The position numbers were made by a program, and so were the translations under genes. Below the pieces are notes generated by a model. It ran no database searches. It had not been told where the DNA came from and was given only the letters and a program-made list of their open reading frames with translations. From contig JAKSZT010053883.1 of NCBI GenBank assembly GCA_026826555.1, positions 24,220,355-24,284,354 of the forward strand: a DNA stretch of 64,000 bases, given 5' to 3'. Source of the stretch: Tolypeutes matacus. Lineage: Eukaryota > Chordata > Mammalia > Cingulata > Chlamyphoridae. Below, in pieces: positions 1-11,799 of this stretch. How positions within the stretch are numbered: the first letter of the stretch is position 1; each line of letters opens with the position of its first letter.

Positions 1-29
1 TTTTAAACTCAAAGACAAAAACAGATTGA
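1..29 (+). mobile_element. Old L1 (host copy A), endonuclease-region fragment
   Basis: This short stretch matches the part of L1 ORF2 endonuclease that reads 'ctcaaagacaaaaacagattg' in the other copies. It is continued after the inserted repeat at about 731-755 and, beyond the younger L1, from 7082 onward. Copy A therefore was already present before the insertions at 30-730 and 756-7063, and extends leftward out of the window. Confidence 0.7.
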
Positions 30-730
30 TTTAAAATGGCCTACATCCGTTGCCACAACAGTACTCAGGACAACCTCCAACTCCCAAAGAAGCCCCTGTA
101 TTTCAACTGCTCATCCCCTCCCTACCCCAAAAGTGTCAAGTGGCCACTGGCTCCACCTCATTGTTATAATTTCTTGCATTGCTAGAATCACCATATGTGA
201 ACAAGAGAATACCCTCAAGTCCACTCTAGTCCATAGTTCTTCCCCCAATCCTGAGGGGACTGGGATGGTGATGTCCACTCCAACTCCATGTGAGAGAGGG
301 CTTATATCCCATGGATATGGTGGGTATGAGGATCCTGCCTGCAGATGCAGGGAGTGGGAGAGAGTGTGGTCTACAGTGTGAACTGTGGTCTATGGTTGGT
401 GGCAAGGCTCCAGGATGTGTAAGTTCATTGAGGGTGGTGGGCCACACTGTGGGAGATGTTTGTGTGGGATGTGGTGGGAGGTGTGGGAGGTGGGCAACAT
501 GGGAATCCCAGTGGGTTCCATGTAATATTTTGGGTAATCTAAGCACCTCTTAAAATATATGTGTATATATATATATAACATTTTTGTAAGCAAATACACA
601 TATATGCATATATATTTATATATCATTTTGCAAATGTTTGTATGTATTGTGAGAATTTTGATTTTTACCCATAATAAAAAAAATAAAAATAAAAAATAAA
701 AAAAATAAATAAAATAAAATAAAAAAAACA
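30..730 (+). mobile_element. Poly-A retroposed repeat with 5' inversion (twin priming)
   Basis: A roughly 700-bp insertion into old L1 copy A, flanked by the direct repeat 'acagattga' (21-29 and 731-739) and ending in a long A/T-rich tail (about 675-730). Positions about 352-560 run in the same direction as the repeat copies at 10,560-10,830 and 29,080-29,330 ('gagagagtgtggtctaca', 'ccacact', 'atgtaatattt'). Positions 30 to about 345, read as reverse complement, match the upstream part of the copy at 10,320-10,590 ('agtggacatcaccatcc', 'ggatgtaggccatttta'). The 5' half is thus inverted relative to the 3' half. The family is unnamed to me; its 3' end resembles old L1 3'UTRs. Confidence 0.75.
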
Positions 731-737
731 ACAGATT

Positions 738-755
738 GAAAGTGAAAGGATAGAA
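738..755 (+). repeat. Target-site duplication, left copy, of the young L1
   Basis: The 18 bases 'gaaagtgaaaggatagaa' occur here and again at 7064-7081, exactly bracketing the L1. The sequence itself belongs to the older L1 copy A into which the young L1 inserted. Confidence 0.9.
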
Positions 756-1882
756 GATGGAGGACTAGTAAGACACGGGAATCTCTTCTCCAGAAAAATA
801 GCTAGAGAACAGGCTGAAACAGCCCCGAAATAGATCTTCTAGGGTTTAGGACAGCAGGTGAAAGCTGCACACCACCCAGAGGAGAGAGGGACAAAAAGAG
901 AGAAATCGCACCGACAAAACCAGAACTGTGAGTTGGAACCAGCAGCGGCTGCTGCTGCCAGCACCCTCCCCCACACTCTTCAGAATTCTCGGGCCCCTGG
1001 GCCTGCAACCACAGACAAAGGGGGCCCCAGGGATCTACCACTCCCGGAAAGGGGAGAGATAGGGACACAGCCTAAGGCTGACTCAGGTTCTGACCCATAA
1101 ATTTGGGCTGCGGAGCCCCATGGACCCTTCTACACGGTGGCTTACCCTGGGAGCCTAGGAAGGACTGGAGAAATCTGACGCTCGCAACCTCCCTCTCTTC
1201 TAGCCTGGACTAATTGTTGAAGACTCCACAGGAGAGGGGAGAGAGAGCCTGGGGCTGACCCTGCTTTTGACTCACAGGTCGGGTCTGCCCTGTCCTGAGA
1301 GCCCTTCTAGGCCGGGTGGGGCTGCACCATTGTTTGCCTTGGAGCCAGCAAGGGGCTAAAGATATACAAACCTCCCAATCTCCTCCTCTACTAACAGGGA
1401 CTGATTGTTGAGGATTCAGAAGGGAGTGGAAATATTTCCTAGCTGAGAAAAGAGAGGGGCTACCAGAGAAGACTGGAGAACTGTCTCATAAAGTTTGAAT
1501 TACAAGGCTCTTAGCCCCCAGACAGGAAGCTGTACCACACTGATCTTGTCTGTGTCACAACAAATACACTCTGACAAGGCATTGAATTGAGAGCTGCCAA
1601 CGATCACCATCTCCTGGCAGGCCAAGGAAGTGCACATAAGAAAATTAATAAGTAGGAGAGGCTTTTCCTGGCCTCTATAGCCTCCGTGCCCAAGGCCTTA
1701 GGAAACGACTCTACAACCAATTACTGTGTCCAGTGCCCAGTTTTGAGCAACTAGCAGAACAATCCTAACAATCAAGGCTGAGCCAAAAATCAAAGAACTG
1801 CGGTAACTCACAGCCCCCTGCCACTAAAACCCTATAAAAGAGAAAGAGATAGAACAACTAAGTAAGATACAGTAAAAATAAG
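756..1882 (+). promoter_or_regulatory. L1 5'UTR (internal promoter region)
   Basis: About 1.1 kb of G+C-rich non-coding sequence precedes ORF1, as expected for an L1 5'UTR, which in this family carries the internal RNA polymerase II promoter (family knowledge). It contains an imperfect direct repeat of about 190 bp: 'gactaattgttgaagactcc' at about 1208 recurs as 'gactgattgttgaggattc' at about 1399, each preceded by a 'cccttctaca/gg' block. It differs from the 5'UTR of the second long L1 at 39,173, which is built from about 110-bp monomers. Confidence 0.75.
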
Positions 1883-2868
1883 ATGCCAAAACACCAGCAA
1901 AAAATTATGAGCCATATTAAGAAAACAGAAGACATGGCTCAAGAAAAGGAATACATCAAAGTCCCAGAAGAGATGCAGAATTTGAGAGAACTAATAGGTG
2001 AGATGAGCACAAATTTCCAAAATCAAGTTAATGAGATGAAGGACAATATAGTTAAAGAGATAAATGACATCAAAAAGACAATGAGCGAACACAAAGAAGA
2101 ATTTGAAATCCTGAACAGAAAAGTAACGGAGTTCATGGGAATGAAAGACACAATAGGTGAAGTCAAAAACACAACTGAGGCATACAACAGCAGACTCGAA
2201 ATGAGAGAAAAAATAAGTGATACCGAAGACAGAGCAGCTAAAATTGAAGAGAGAAAAGAACAGAAGGAGAAAAGAATGGAAAAAATTGAGCAGGGACTCA
2301 GAGAGTTGAATGACAACACAAAATGCAAGAACATACGTATCATGGGAGTTCCAGAAGGGGAAGAAAAAGGAAAAGGGGCAGAAAGAGTATTTGAGGAAAT
2401 AATAACTGAAAATTTCCCAACTCTCACAAAAGAAATGAATTTACATGTCCAAGAAGCACACCGTACCCCAATGAGAATAAATCCAAATAGACCTATGCCA
2501 AGACAATACTATTCAGAATGTCAAATGTAAAAGATAAAGAGAAAATTCTCAGAGCAGCAAGAGAGAAGCAAACGATCACATACAAAGGACGTCCAGTAAG
2601 ACTTAGTGCAGATTTCTCTTCAGAAACCATGGAAGCAGGAAGACAGTGGTATGATACAATTAGGAAACTGAAAGAGAAAAACTGCCAGCCAAGAATTCTT
2701 TATCCAGCAAAATTGTCCTTCAAATATGAAGATGAGTATAAAGTATTCACAAACAAACAGAAACTAAGAGAGTTTTCAAAAAAGAATCTACCTTTGCAGG
2801 AAATATTAAAGGAAGCCTTAGAACCTGAAAGAAAAAGACAGGAGAGAGAGGCTTGGAGGAGAGTATAG
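1883..2868 (+). pseudogene. L1 ORF1 (RNA-binding protein), one frameshift
   Basis: L1 ORF1 encodes the trimeric RNA-binding chaperone that coats L1 RNA (family knowledge). The first frame (1883-2530) starts with M-P-K-H-Q-Q and gives a long charged, heptad-rich coiled coil (about residues 30-130), then an RRM start ('NIRIMGVPEGEE'). A frameshift between about 2495 and 2517, at the equivalent of an 'agacacatactaatcagaatg' stretch seen in other copies, moves the C-terminal domain ('FSSETMEAGRQWYD', 'CQPRILYPAKLSFK') to the frame of 2518-2868. Total length of about 328 codons is close to normal. ORF2 follows after an 81-base spacer. Confidence 0.92.
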
Positions 2869-2949
2869 AAGAAAGAAAAGCAGAAAGGATAACCAAAAGA
2901 GTAAAAAGAGAGACAAAAACAAGATGACATATGAAAACCAAAGATTACA

Positions 2950-5900
2950 ATGGTTGAAATAAATAATGCATTTTCAGTAATATCATTGAATGTGAATGGA
3001 TTAAATTCACCAAACAAAAGAAAAAGGCTGACAGAATGGATAAAAAAAAACATGAGCCATCCATATGCTGCTTATAAGAAACTCACCTCAGACCCAGGGA
3101 TACAAGCCGGCTGAAAGTAAAAGGTTGGAAAAAGATACTCCACACGAATAGTAAACAGAAAAGAGCAGGGGTAGCTATACTAATATCAGACAAAACAGAC
3201 TTTAAATGCAAAAAAGTGATAAGAGATACAGAAGGCCTTTATATATTAATAAAAGGGACGATCTTCCAGGAAGATATAACAGTCATAAATATCTACGCAC
3301 CTTACCAGGGTGCCCCAAAATATATGAGCCAAACTCTGGCAAAACTGAAGGGAGAAATAGACATTTCTACAATAATCGTCAGAGACGTCAACACCCTTCT
3401 CACATCATTAGATAGAACAAATGACAGAAGATCAACAAGGAAACAGAGAACTTGAACAAAATGATAAACAAATTAGACCTAACAGACACATACAGAACAC
3501 TGCATCCAAACTCAGCAAGTTATACATTCTTCTCAAGTGCCCATGGATCTTTCTCCAGGATAGACCACATGTTAGGTCACAATGAAGCTCTCAATAAATA
3601 TAAAAAGATTGAAATTATACAAAGCACCTTCTCAGATCATATTGGAATAAAACTAGAAATTAATAACAGACAGGAAAAAAGTAAATTTGCAAATGTGTGG
3701 AGACTGAACAACACACTCCTAAATATTCAGTGGGTCAAAGAAGAAATTGCAAGTGAGATCAATAAATATATTGAGACAGATGAAAATGAGAATACAACGT
3801 ATCAAAACTTATGGGCTGGGATCGGATGTGGCTCAACTGGTTGGGCGTCCGACTCCCATATGGAGAGACCTGGGTTCGATCCCCGGGACCTCCCGGTAAA
3901 AAAAAAAAAAAAAAACTTATGGGCTACAGCGAAGGCAGTCTTGAGAGGGAAATTTATAGCCCTAAATGCCTATATTAAAAAACAAGAAAGAGCTAAACTC
4001 AAAGATTTAACTGAACAACTAGAGAAACTAGAAAAAGAACAGCAAACCAATCCCAAAGCAAGCAGAAGGAAAGAAATATTAAAGATTAGAGCAGAAATAA
4101 ATGAAAATGAGAACAGAAAAACAATAGAGAAAATCAACAAAACCAAAGCTGGTTCTTTGAGAAAATCAATAAAATTGACAGAAGATGCGAATAAATACAA
4201 TCAGAAATGAAAGGGGGGAAATTACAAATGACCTCACAGAAATAAAAAGAATCATAAGTGGATATTATGAGAAACTATATGCCAACAAACTAGACAACCT
4301 AGATGAAATGGACAAATTTCTAGAAACACATAACCAACCTACACTGACACAACAAGAAATACAAGAACTTAACAAACCAATCACAATTAAGGAGATTGAA
4401 TCCGTCATCAAAAATCTCCCAGCAAAGAAAAGTCCAGGACCAGATGACTTCACAGGTGAATTCTACCAAGCATTTCTAAAAGAATTAACACCAATCCTGT
4501 TTAAACTCTTCCCAAAAATTGAAGAGGAGGGAAAATTACCCAACACATTTTATGAAGCCAACATCACCCTAATACCAAAGCCAGATAAGATTCCACAAAA
4601 AAAGAAAATTACAGACCAATCTCTCTAATGAACATAGAGGCAAAAATTCTCAACAAAATACTTGCAAATCGAATCCAACAGCATATCAAAAGACTTATAC
4701 ATCATGACCAAGTAGGATTTATTCCTGGTATGCAAGGCTGGTTCAACATAAGAAAATCAATCAATGTAATACACCACATTAACAAATTGAAGGAAAAAAA
4801 CCACATGATCATCTCAATAGATGCAGAAAAGGCATTTGACAAACTCCAACATCCTTTTTTGATAAAAATACTTCAAAAGATAGGAATAAAAGGAAAATTC
4901 CTCAATATGATAAAAGGCATATATGAAAAACCCGCAGCCAACATCATACTCAATGGGGAAAGGTTGAAAGCTTTCCATCTAAGATCAGGAACAAGACAAG
5001 GATGCCCACTGTCACCATTGTTATTCAACATTGTTCTAGCTAGGGCAGTTAGACAAGACAAAAAAATTAAAGGCATCCAAATAGGAAAAGAGGAAGTAAA
5101 ACTCTCACTGTTTGCGGATGACATGATCCTGTACTTAGAAAATCCTGAAATATCCACGACAAAGCTACTTGAACCATAAATGAGTTCAGTAAAGTGGCAG
5201 GATACAAGATCGACACACAAAAATCAGTAACGTATTTATATACTAGTACTGAAGAACCTGAGGAGGAAATCAGGAGAAAAATTCCATTTTCAATAGCAAC
5301 AAAAAGACTCAAATACCTAGGAGTTAATTTAACCAAAGAAGTACAGGACCTATATGCAGAAAACTACAAAACAATGCTAAAAGAAATTTTAAAAGACCTA
5401 AACAAATGGAAAGACATTCCATGTTCATGGATTGGAAGAATAAATATCGTGAAGATGTCAATCTTGCCCAAACTGATTTATAGATTCAATGCAATCCAAT
5501 CAAAATCCCAACAGCTTACTTTACAGAACTAGAGAAGGCAATTACCAAATTCATCTGGAAGGGTAGGTGCACCCAAATAGCCAAAAGCATTCTGAAAAAG
5601 AAGAGCAATTTGGGAGGAATTTCACTACCTGACCTTGAAACATATTACAAAGCTACAGTGGTCAAAACAGCATGGTACTGGAATAAAGATTGACACATCG
5701 ATCAGTGGAATAGAATTGAGAATCCAGAAATATACCCTCACCTATACAGTCAACTGGTTTTTGACAAACCTACCAAGCCCACGCTGATGGGAAAAAACAG
5801 TCTCTTCAACAAATGGTGTTGGGAGAACTGGATATCTATAACCAAAAGAATGAAAGAGGACCCCTATCTCACCCCCTATACAAGAATCAACTCAAAATGG

Positions 5901-6826
5901 ATCAAAGATCTAAATATAAAAGCCAGGACCATAAAACTACTAGAAGAAAATGTAGGGAAACTTCTTCAAGACCTTGTAGTAGGTGGTGGTTTCTTGGACC
6001 GTGCACCCAAACACGCGTAACAAAAGAAAAAGTAGATAAATGGGACCTCCTCAAAATTAAACACTTTTGCACCTCACAGGACTTTGTCAGAAGGGTGAAA
6101 AGGCAGCCAACTCAATGGGAAAATATATTTGGAAATCACATATCTGATAATGGTTTAATATCCAGGATATATAAAGAGATGTTACAACTCAACAATAAAA
6201 AGACAAATGACCCAATTAAAAAATGGGCCAAAGACTTGAATAGACATTTCTCCGAAGAAGAAATACAAATGGCAAAAAAACACATCAAGAAATGCTCAAC
6301 ATCACTCATGATTACGGAAATGCAAATCAAAACTACAATGAGATATCATTTCACACCTATCAGAATGGCCACTATTAAAAAGACAGAGAACTACAAGTGT
6401 TGGAGAGGATGTGGAGAGACAGGAACACTTCTTCACTGTTGGTGGGAATGCAGAATGGTACAACCACTATGGAGGACTGTTTGGCAGTTCCTAAAGAAGT
6501 TGAACATAGACTTGCCACGTGACCCTGCAATACCACTACTGGGTATATACCCAGAAGAACTGAGAGTAGTGACACGAACAGACATCTGCACACCGATGTT
6601 CATAGCCACATTATTCACCATTGCCAAAAGTTGGAAACAACTCAGGTGTCCATCAACAGATGAATGGATAAACAAACTGTGGTCTATTCACATGATGGAT
6701 TATGCAGCTGTAAGAAGAAATGAACTCGTAAAGCATATGACAACATGGATGAACCTGGAGGACATTATGTTGAGTGAAGCAAGCCAGACACAAAAGGACA
6801 AATACTGTATGAATGCGTTACACTGA
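2950..6826 (+). pseudogene. L1 ORF2 (endonuclease / reverse transcriptase), broken
   Basis: ORF2 supplies the nicking endonuclease and reverse transcriptase for target-primed integration (family knowledge). It starts at 2950 (M-V-E-I-N-N) and opens with the endonuclease 'SLNVNGLNSP' block, but a stop follows at about 3113. Later endonuclease blocks are readable: 'SRIDHML' at about 3555 and 'FSDHIGIKLEINNR' at about 3630. The RT domain lies in the frames of 4185-4628 and 4628-5179, with the active-site F-A-D-D at 5111-5122. The C-terminal frame (5813-6826) keeps a cysteine/histidine knuckle, C-x3-C-x8-H-x4-C, at about 6399-6453. At least five frame breaks and a SINE insertion (3818-3911) make it inactive. 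Confidence 0.93.
3818..3911 (+). mobile_element. tRNA-derived SINE (DAS type, short form) in ORF2
   Basis: Head 'gggatcggatgtggctcaac', A-box-like and B-box 'ggttcgatccccgg' sequences, then an A tract. Flanked by the 14-bp duplication 'aaaacttatgggct' at 3804-3817 and 3912-3925. SINE plus one duplication adds 108 bases, a multiple of three, and contains no stop in the ORF2 frame, so the ORF2 frame stays open across it. Confidence 0.93.
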
Positions 6827-6882
6827 ACCAAATATATTGTGTAAATATATACAGTTTGATCAAAAAAAAAAAAAAAAAAAAA

Positions 6883-7063
6883 TTTATATGTATCCAGTAT
6901 ATTTAATTGAGAAATGTATATATTTATACATCTGTGTTTACTTTTTAGTTTTTAATTGTTTATATTTTCAATTATTAAATGTACAAATAAAGTTAAATAA
7001 AGAAAATTTTTTAAAAATTATTTTAATTTAAAAAATAATAATAATAATTTAAAAAAATAAAAA
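6883..7063 (+). other. Probable 3'-transduced flank of the young L1
   Basis: After the L1 3' end and its 21-A tract (6862-6882) come 181 AT-rich bases, with AATAAA hexamers at 6986-6991 and 6996-7001 and an A-rich end, all still inside the 18-bp target-site duplication. That is the structure of an L1 transcript that read past its own weak polyadenylation signal. The alternative is that this stretch is an unusual 3'UTR shared by the subfamily. Confidence 0.6.
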
Positions 7064-7081
7064 GAAAGTGAAAGGATAGAA
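7064..7081 (+). repeat. Target-site duplication, right copy, of the young L1
   Basis: Identical over 18 bases to 738-755. Old L1 copy A resumes directly after it with 'aaaatattccacacaaatag', the continuation of the endonuclease-region sequence. Confidence 0.9.
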
Positions 7082-7174
7082 AAAATATTCCACACAAATA
7101 GTAACCTAAAGGGAGCTAGGGTGGCTATAGTAATATCAGACAAAATAGTATTTAAATAAAAAATTGTTATAAGA

Positions 7175-7412
7175 AAAATGTTTTAAAAGCACATCAGACT
7201 GTATAATACAAATAGGGAACCCTAATGTAAACCATGGACTTCAGTGAATAGTACAATTATAATAATAGTCTTTCAACAATTGCAACAAATGTGCCACACT
7301 AATGCAAGGTGCTTAATAATGGATGAGGATAATATAGGAACTCTGTATTTTATGCAAAATATGTCGGTAAACCTATAACTTTTCTAATAAATAAAATATT
7401 ACAAGAGACAAA
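7175..7412 (+). mobile_element. L1 3'UTR-like retroposed fragment
   Basis: Contains 'gtaaaccatggacttcagtgaatagtac', 'caacaaatgtgccacactaatgcaagg' and a final 'ttctaataaataaaata', the same module as at 12,140-12,335, 21,840-21,920 and 46,180-46,410. The flanks 'ttataag' and 'ttacaag' are a likely target duplication inside old L1 ORF2. I interpret it as a 5'-truncated 3' end of an older L1 family. Confidence 0.65.
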
Positions 7413-9871
7413 GGGAGATATTAAATATTGATAAAGGGGTCGATTCAACAATAAGGTATAACAATTATAAACATATGCACTTACCAAAAGGGCCTCAAAA
7501 TATATTAAGCAAACACTAATAGAATTGAAAGGAGAAATAGTTCTATAATAATAATTGGAGATTTCAATACACCATTTTCAATACTGGAAAGAACACATAG
7601 ACAGGTGATCAACAAGGAAATAGAAGATTTGAACAACATTATAAACCAACTAGACCTCACAGACCTATATAGAACATTCCACCCATCAACCGCAGAATAC
7701 ACATGCTTTTCAAGTACACAAGGGTCATTCTCCTTGGTAGATCATATGTTAGAGTATAAGACAAGTCAAGGCATTTAAAATATTGAACTCATACAAACTA
7801 ACTTCTACAATCTCAATAGAATAAATCTAGAAAATCTTTAACAGAAGGAAAACAGGAAAATTTACAAATATGTGGGAATTAAACAACCAAGAGGTTAAAG
7901 AAGAAATCAAAAGGGAAATTATAAAATATTTAGAGATGAAAGAAAACAAAAACACAACATACCAACTCTTTGGGGTGCAGCAAAGGCACTGCTAAGAGGG
8001 AAATTTACAGCTATGAACACCTACATATAAAAGAAGAAAGACCTCAAATCAGTAGCATAACTTCACATCTTGACAAACTAGAAAAAGGAAAACAAAGAAA
8101 ACCCAAAATTAGCAGCAGGAATGAAATAAGATTAGAGCAGAGATAAATGAAATAGAAAATAGAAGAACAATTGAAGGAATCAACAAAAGTTGGTTCTTTG
8201 AAAAAAAAAAAAAAATGGACAAACATTTAGTTAAACTGAGAAAAGACAAAAATAACTAAAATCAGAAATGAAATGATGGCATTACTATGGATTTTAAGAG
8301 CTAAAAAGGATTACAAGAGAATATTACGAAAAATTGTATACCAACAAACTAGATAATCTAGACAAAATGGAAAAATTCCTAGGAACACACTAATTATCTC
8401 AATCGTCTCAAGAAGAAATAGAAATCTCAACAGATGTACAGCAAGTACAGAGTTGAATCGATAATCAAAAACCTTCCACAAAAGAATAGTCTAGGACCAG
8501 ATGGCCTCACTGGTAAATTCTACGAAACATTTAAAGAAAATTAACACCAATCTTTCTCAAACTCTTTCGAAGATTTCAAAAGGAGGGAACACTTCCTAAT
8601 TCATTCTATGAGGCCAGCATTACTCTGATACCAAAGCCTGGTAAAAACATCACAAGAAAAGAAAATTAAAGACCAATTTCCTTATGAATATTGATGCAAA
8701 CATCTTTCACAAAATACAAGCAAATCAAATTCAACAGCTATTAAAAAGATTATACACCATGACCAAGTGGAATTTATGCTAAGAATGCATATGAAAATCA
8801 ATCAACATAATACACTACATAAATAGAATGAAGAGAAAATACCACATGATCATCTCAATAGATGCATAAAAGGCATTTGATAAAAATCCAGCACACTTTC
8901 TTGATTTAAAAAAAAAAAAAAACAGAACACTAGGAGTAGAAGGAAACTTTCTCAACATGATAAAGGCTATTTATGAGAAACCCACAGCTTTCTCCCTAAG
9001 ATCAGGACCAGGAACATGACAAGAATGCCCGCTCTCACCTCTACTATTCAATACTGCACTAGAAGTTCAATCCAGAGAAATTAGGCAAGAAAAATAAATA
9101 ATAGGTATCCAAATTGCAAAGGAAGAAGTAAAACTCTCTCTTGATCTCTCATGATCTTATATATAGAAAATCTAAAGGAATCCATATGAAAACTACTAGA
9201 GTTAATAAATGAATTCAATAAAGTGCCAGGGTCCAAGATCAACATGCAAAAATCAATTGTGTTTCTATACACTAGCAATGAACAATCCAAACAGGAAATT
9301 AAGAAGACATTTCTATTTACAATAGCTTCTAAAGGAATAAAATATCTAGGAGTAAATTTAAAGATGTTAATGATTTGTACACTGAAAACACTGCTGGAAG
9401 AAAAGACCTAAATAAATGGCAAGACAGCCCATGTTCATGGATCGGAAGGCTTAATATTGTTAGGATATCAACACTACCCAAAGTGATCTAGAGAGTCAAA
9501 GTAATCCATATCAAAATTCCAGCAGCCCTTTTTTTCCCCCAGAAATGGAAAAGCCAATGCTCAAATTCATGAGAATCACAAGGGACCCTGAATAACCACA
9601 ACAATTTTGAAAAAGAATAAATTTGGATGACTCATATTTCCCAGTATCAAAATGTACAATAAAGCTACAGTAATTAAAACAAGGTTGTACTGACATAAGG
9701 ACAGACAAATGGACCCATGGAATAGGATTATAAGTCCATAAATAGACCCACACATCTATGGTTAATTGATTTTTCACAAGGATGCCAAGTACAAAAATGG
9801 AGAAGGAATAGTCTCTTCAACAAATGGTGCTGGGAAAACTTGATAACCACATTCAGAAGAATGAAGTAAGA

Positions 9872-10846
9872 GGAGGATCTCATTGACTGCCACAGTAAAC
9901 AGTGCCTTAAGCAGGGTCTCCTAAGGGCTCTAGAGACATCTAGACACTGTAGGCAGCACAGAGAACCCCAGGAATAGGGCACCCTCTCAGTGGGCCTTAC
10001 CTTGGAATATATGTTCCTCAATGTAACAGAGTTAGACTCATTTATAATTTCCCCACGCATGGCTTTTCTGCTGCTTTTATTTGAACCTACAATTAGCACT
10101 ATACTCGTTAAATATATATCCCAGAGACTTAAATCTTGGATCTGTTCATATGTCAGTTGAGCCCTGAATCTTGGCAGAGTTGCAGCCAATACCTACTCTC
10201 CAGTTCATTGGACTCACCCAAGACAACTAACAAAAGGATGATGACAGACGATGCCCATGCCACAAAACAAAGAGTATCTACAGCTGCAAGCAAGACAGTT
10301 CCATCCATCTAAGGGATCTAAGACCCCACTCAGTCAGAATCAGAGTGGGCATCACCATCCTAAAATCCTCAAGATGGAGGAATGAACAGACATAAGAGTG
10401 GAATGCAACTATGGACCAAAGTAGACTTATTATTATTCTAGTAATGAAAGAACTTGTAACACTGATAGAAGACAATGGTCACCAGAGGTTCTGAGGCGAG
10501 GGAGAGGGAAGAATAGGTTTAACATGGGGCATTTTGGGGACATTGGAATTGTTCTGAATGGCATTGCAATGATGGATACAGGCCATTATACATTTGCCAA
10601 AACCCATAAAATTGCACGGTGCGAAGTGTAAACCATAATGTAAACTACAGACCGTGGTTATAGCAATGTTTCAATATGTGGTCATCAATTGCAACGAATA
10701 TACCACACTAATGAAAGATGTTGTTAATGGAGAAAAGTGTGTGTGGTGGGTGTGGTATATGGGAACCCCCCTACATTTTCAATGTAACATTTATGTAATC
10801 TAAAGCTTTTTTAAAATTTAAATTAAATTAAATTTTTTTAAAAAAT
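9872..10846 (+). mobile_element. About 975-bp poly-A retroposed repeat (longest copy of the 30-730 family)
   Basis: Inserted in old L1 copy A: 'aatgaagt' flanks it on both sides (about 9863-9870 and 10,844-10,851). It ends in 'taatctaaagcttttttaaaatttaaatt...', an A/T-rich tail. The 3' 520 bases match the repeats at 30-730 and 29,080-29,330. The upstream 450 bases ('gggatctaagaccccactcag', 'gcctgaatcttggcagag') are present only in this copy. No convincing coding frame is visible. It could be the 3' end of a long retrotransposon whose body is not in this window. Confidence 0.65.
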
Positions 10847-11799
10847 GAAGTTGGAACCCTACTTCACACCATATACAAACATTAATTCAAAATGAATCAA
10901 AGACCTAAATATAAGAGCTAAAACCACAAAACTCTTAGAAGATAGCATAGTGGCAAATCTTCATGACCTGGAATTTATCAATGTATTCTTAAACATGACA
11001 CCAAAAATATGTGCAACCAAAGAAACAATAGATTATTACAACTTTATCAAAAGTAGAAGTTTTTAAGCACATTGCCTGGCAAAAGTCTATACATTTTACT
11101 TACAAAAGAAGGAATGAAATTAATGTCCTAAATTTTCCTTTTTTTTTTACTTAAAAAGTTAGAACAAAAAGAATAAGTTAAATCCAAAATAAGAAGGAAC
11201 AAAATAATAAAGATGAAAGTAGAAATCATTTTCTGTTAACACACAATTAATAGGGGAAAATCAATGAAACTAAAAACTAGTTCTTTGAAAAAACTAATAT
11301 AGTGATAAACCTCCAGGTAGAATGATCTAGAAAAAAAGAGAGAGAAGTTTCAAATCACAAGTATAATGAATAAAATAAGGGATGTTGCTATAAATCCTGT
11401 TAATAATAATAATAATATGCCAGTAAATTTGACAGTTCAGATTAAAATGGTTAAATTCCTTTAGAGGCACAAATCACAAAAACTGATACAAGAAGAAACA
11501 GAACATATTAATTATCCTGTATCTCCTAAACAAATTTAATTTTTAATTTAAAATCTTTCCACAAGGAAAACTCCAGGCTCAGACAGATTCACTAGAAAAA
11601 TCTAACTACTATTTAGATCAGAAATGATACCAATACTACAGAAATTCTTTCAGGAAATAGAAGAGGAACACGACCCAACTCATTTCTGGAAGGCAGTATT
11701 ACCTTGATCACAAAATCAAAGACATTTCAATGAAAGTAAACTACAAACACATGTTCCTCATAAACACAGATGCAAAATTCCTTTAAAAAATAAGGCAAT

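Larger units (their letters stand above)
756..7063 (+). mobile_element. Near full-length L1 retrotransposon (young copy), with DAS-type SINE inside
   Basis: A complete-looking L1: 5'UTR (756-1882), ORF1 (1883-2868), ORF2 (2950-6826), 21-base A tract (6862-6882), and an extra AT-rich 3' segment ending before the right target-site duplication. Both ORFs are only lightly damaged by frameshifts and stops, so this is much younger than the other L1 copies here, but it is not intact. A tRNA-derived SINE sits inside ORF2 at 3818-3911. The element interrupts old L1 copy A in its ORF2 endonuclease region, in the same orientation. Confidence 0.95.
7082..11075 (+). mobile_element. Old L1 copy A, remaining ORF2 with two nested insertions
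   Basis: Decayed ORF2 continuing from before the young L1. Recognisable blocks are the endonuclease end (7530-7760, 'IIIGDFNTP'-like), the linker (7860-8300), RT (8450-9180) and the thumb/C-terminal region (9190-9870 and 10,847-11,075). Frames are short and full of stops. It is interrupted by a 3'UTR-type repeat at about 7175-7412 and by a long poly-A repeat at 9872-10,846. It ends within the C-terminal part without a visible L1 3' end. Confidence 0.85.

Noticed and set aside
2023..2427. 134-residue minus-strand frame and similar long frames opposite L1 ORFs
   Set aside because: Shadows of A-rich L1 coding strands: the complement is rich in Phe/Ser/Leu codons and poor in stops.
756..7063. 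The young L1 as a currently active element
   Set aside because: ORF1 has a frameshift, ORF2 has several frame breaks and a SINE inside, so it cannot move by itself.
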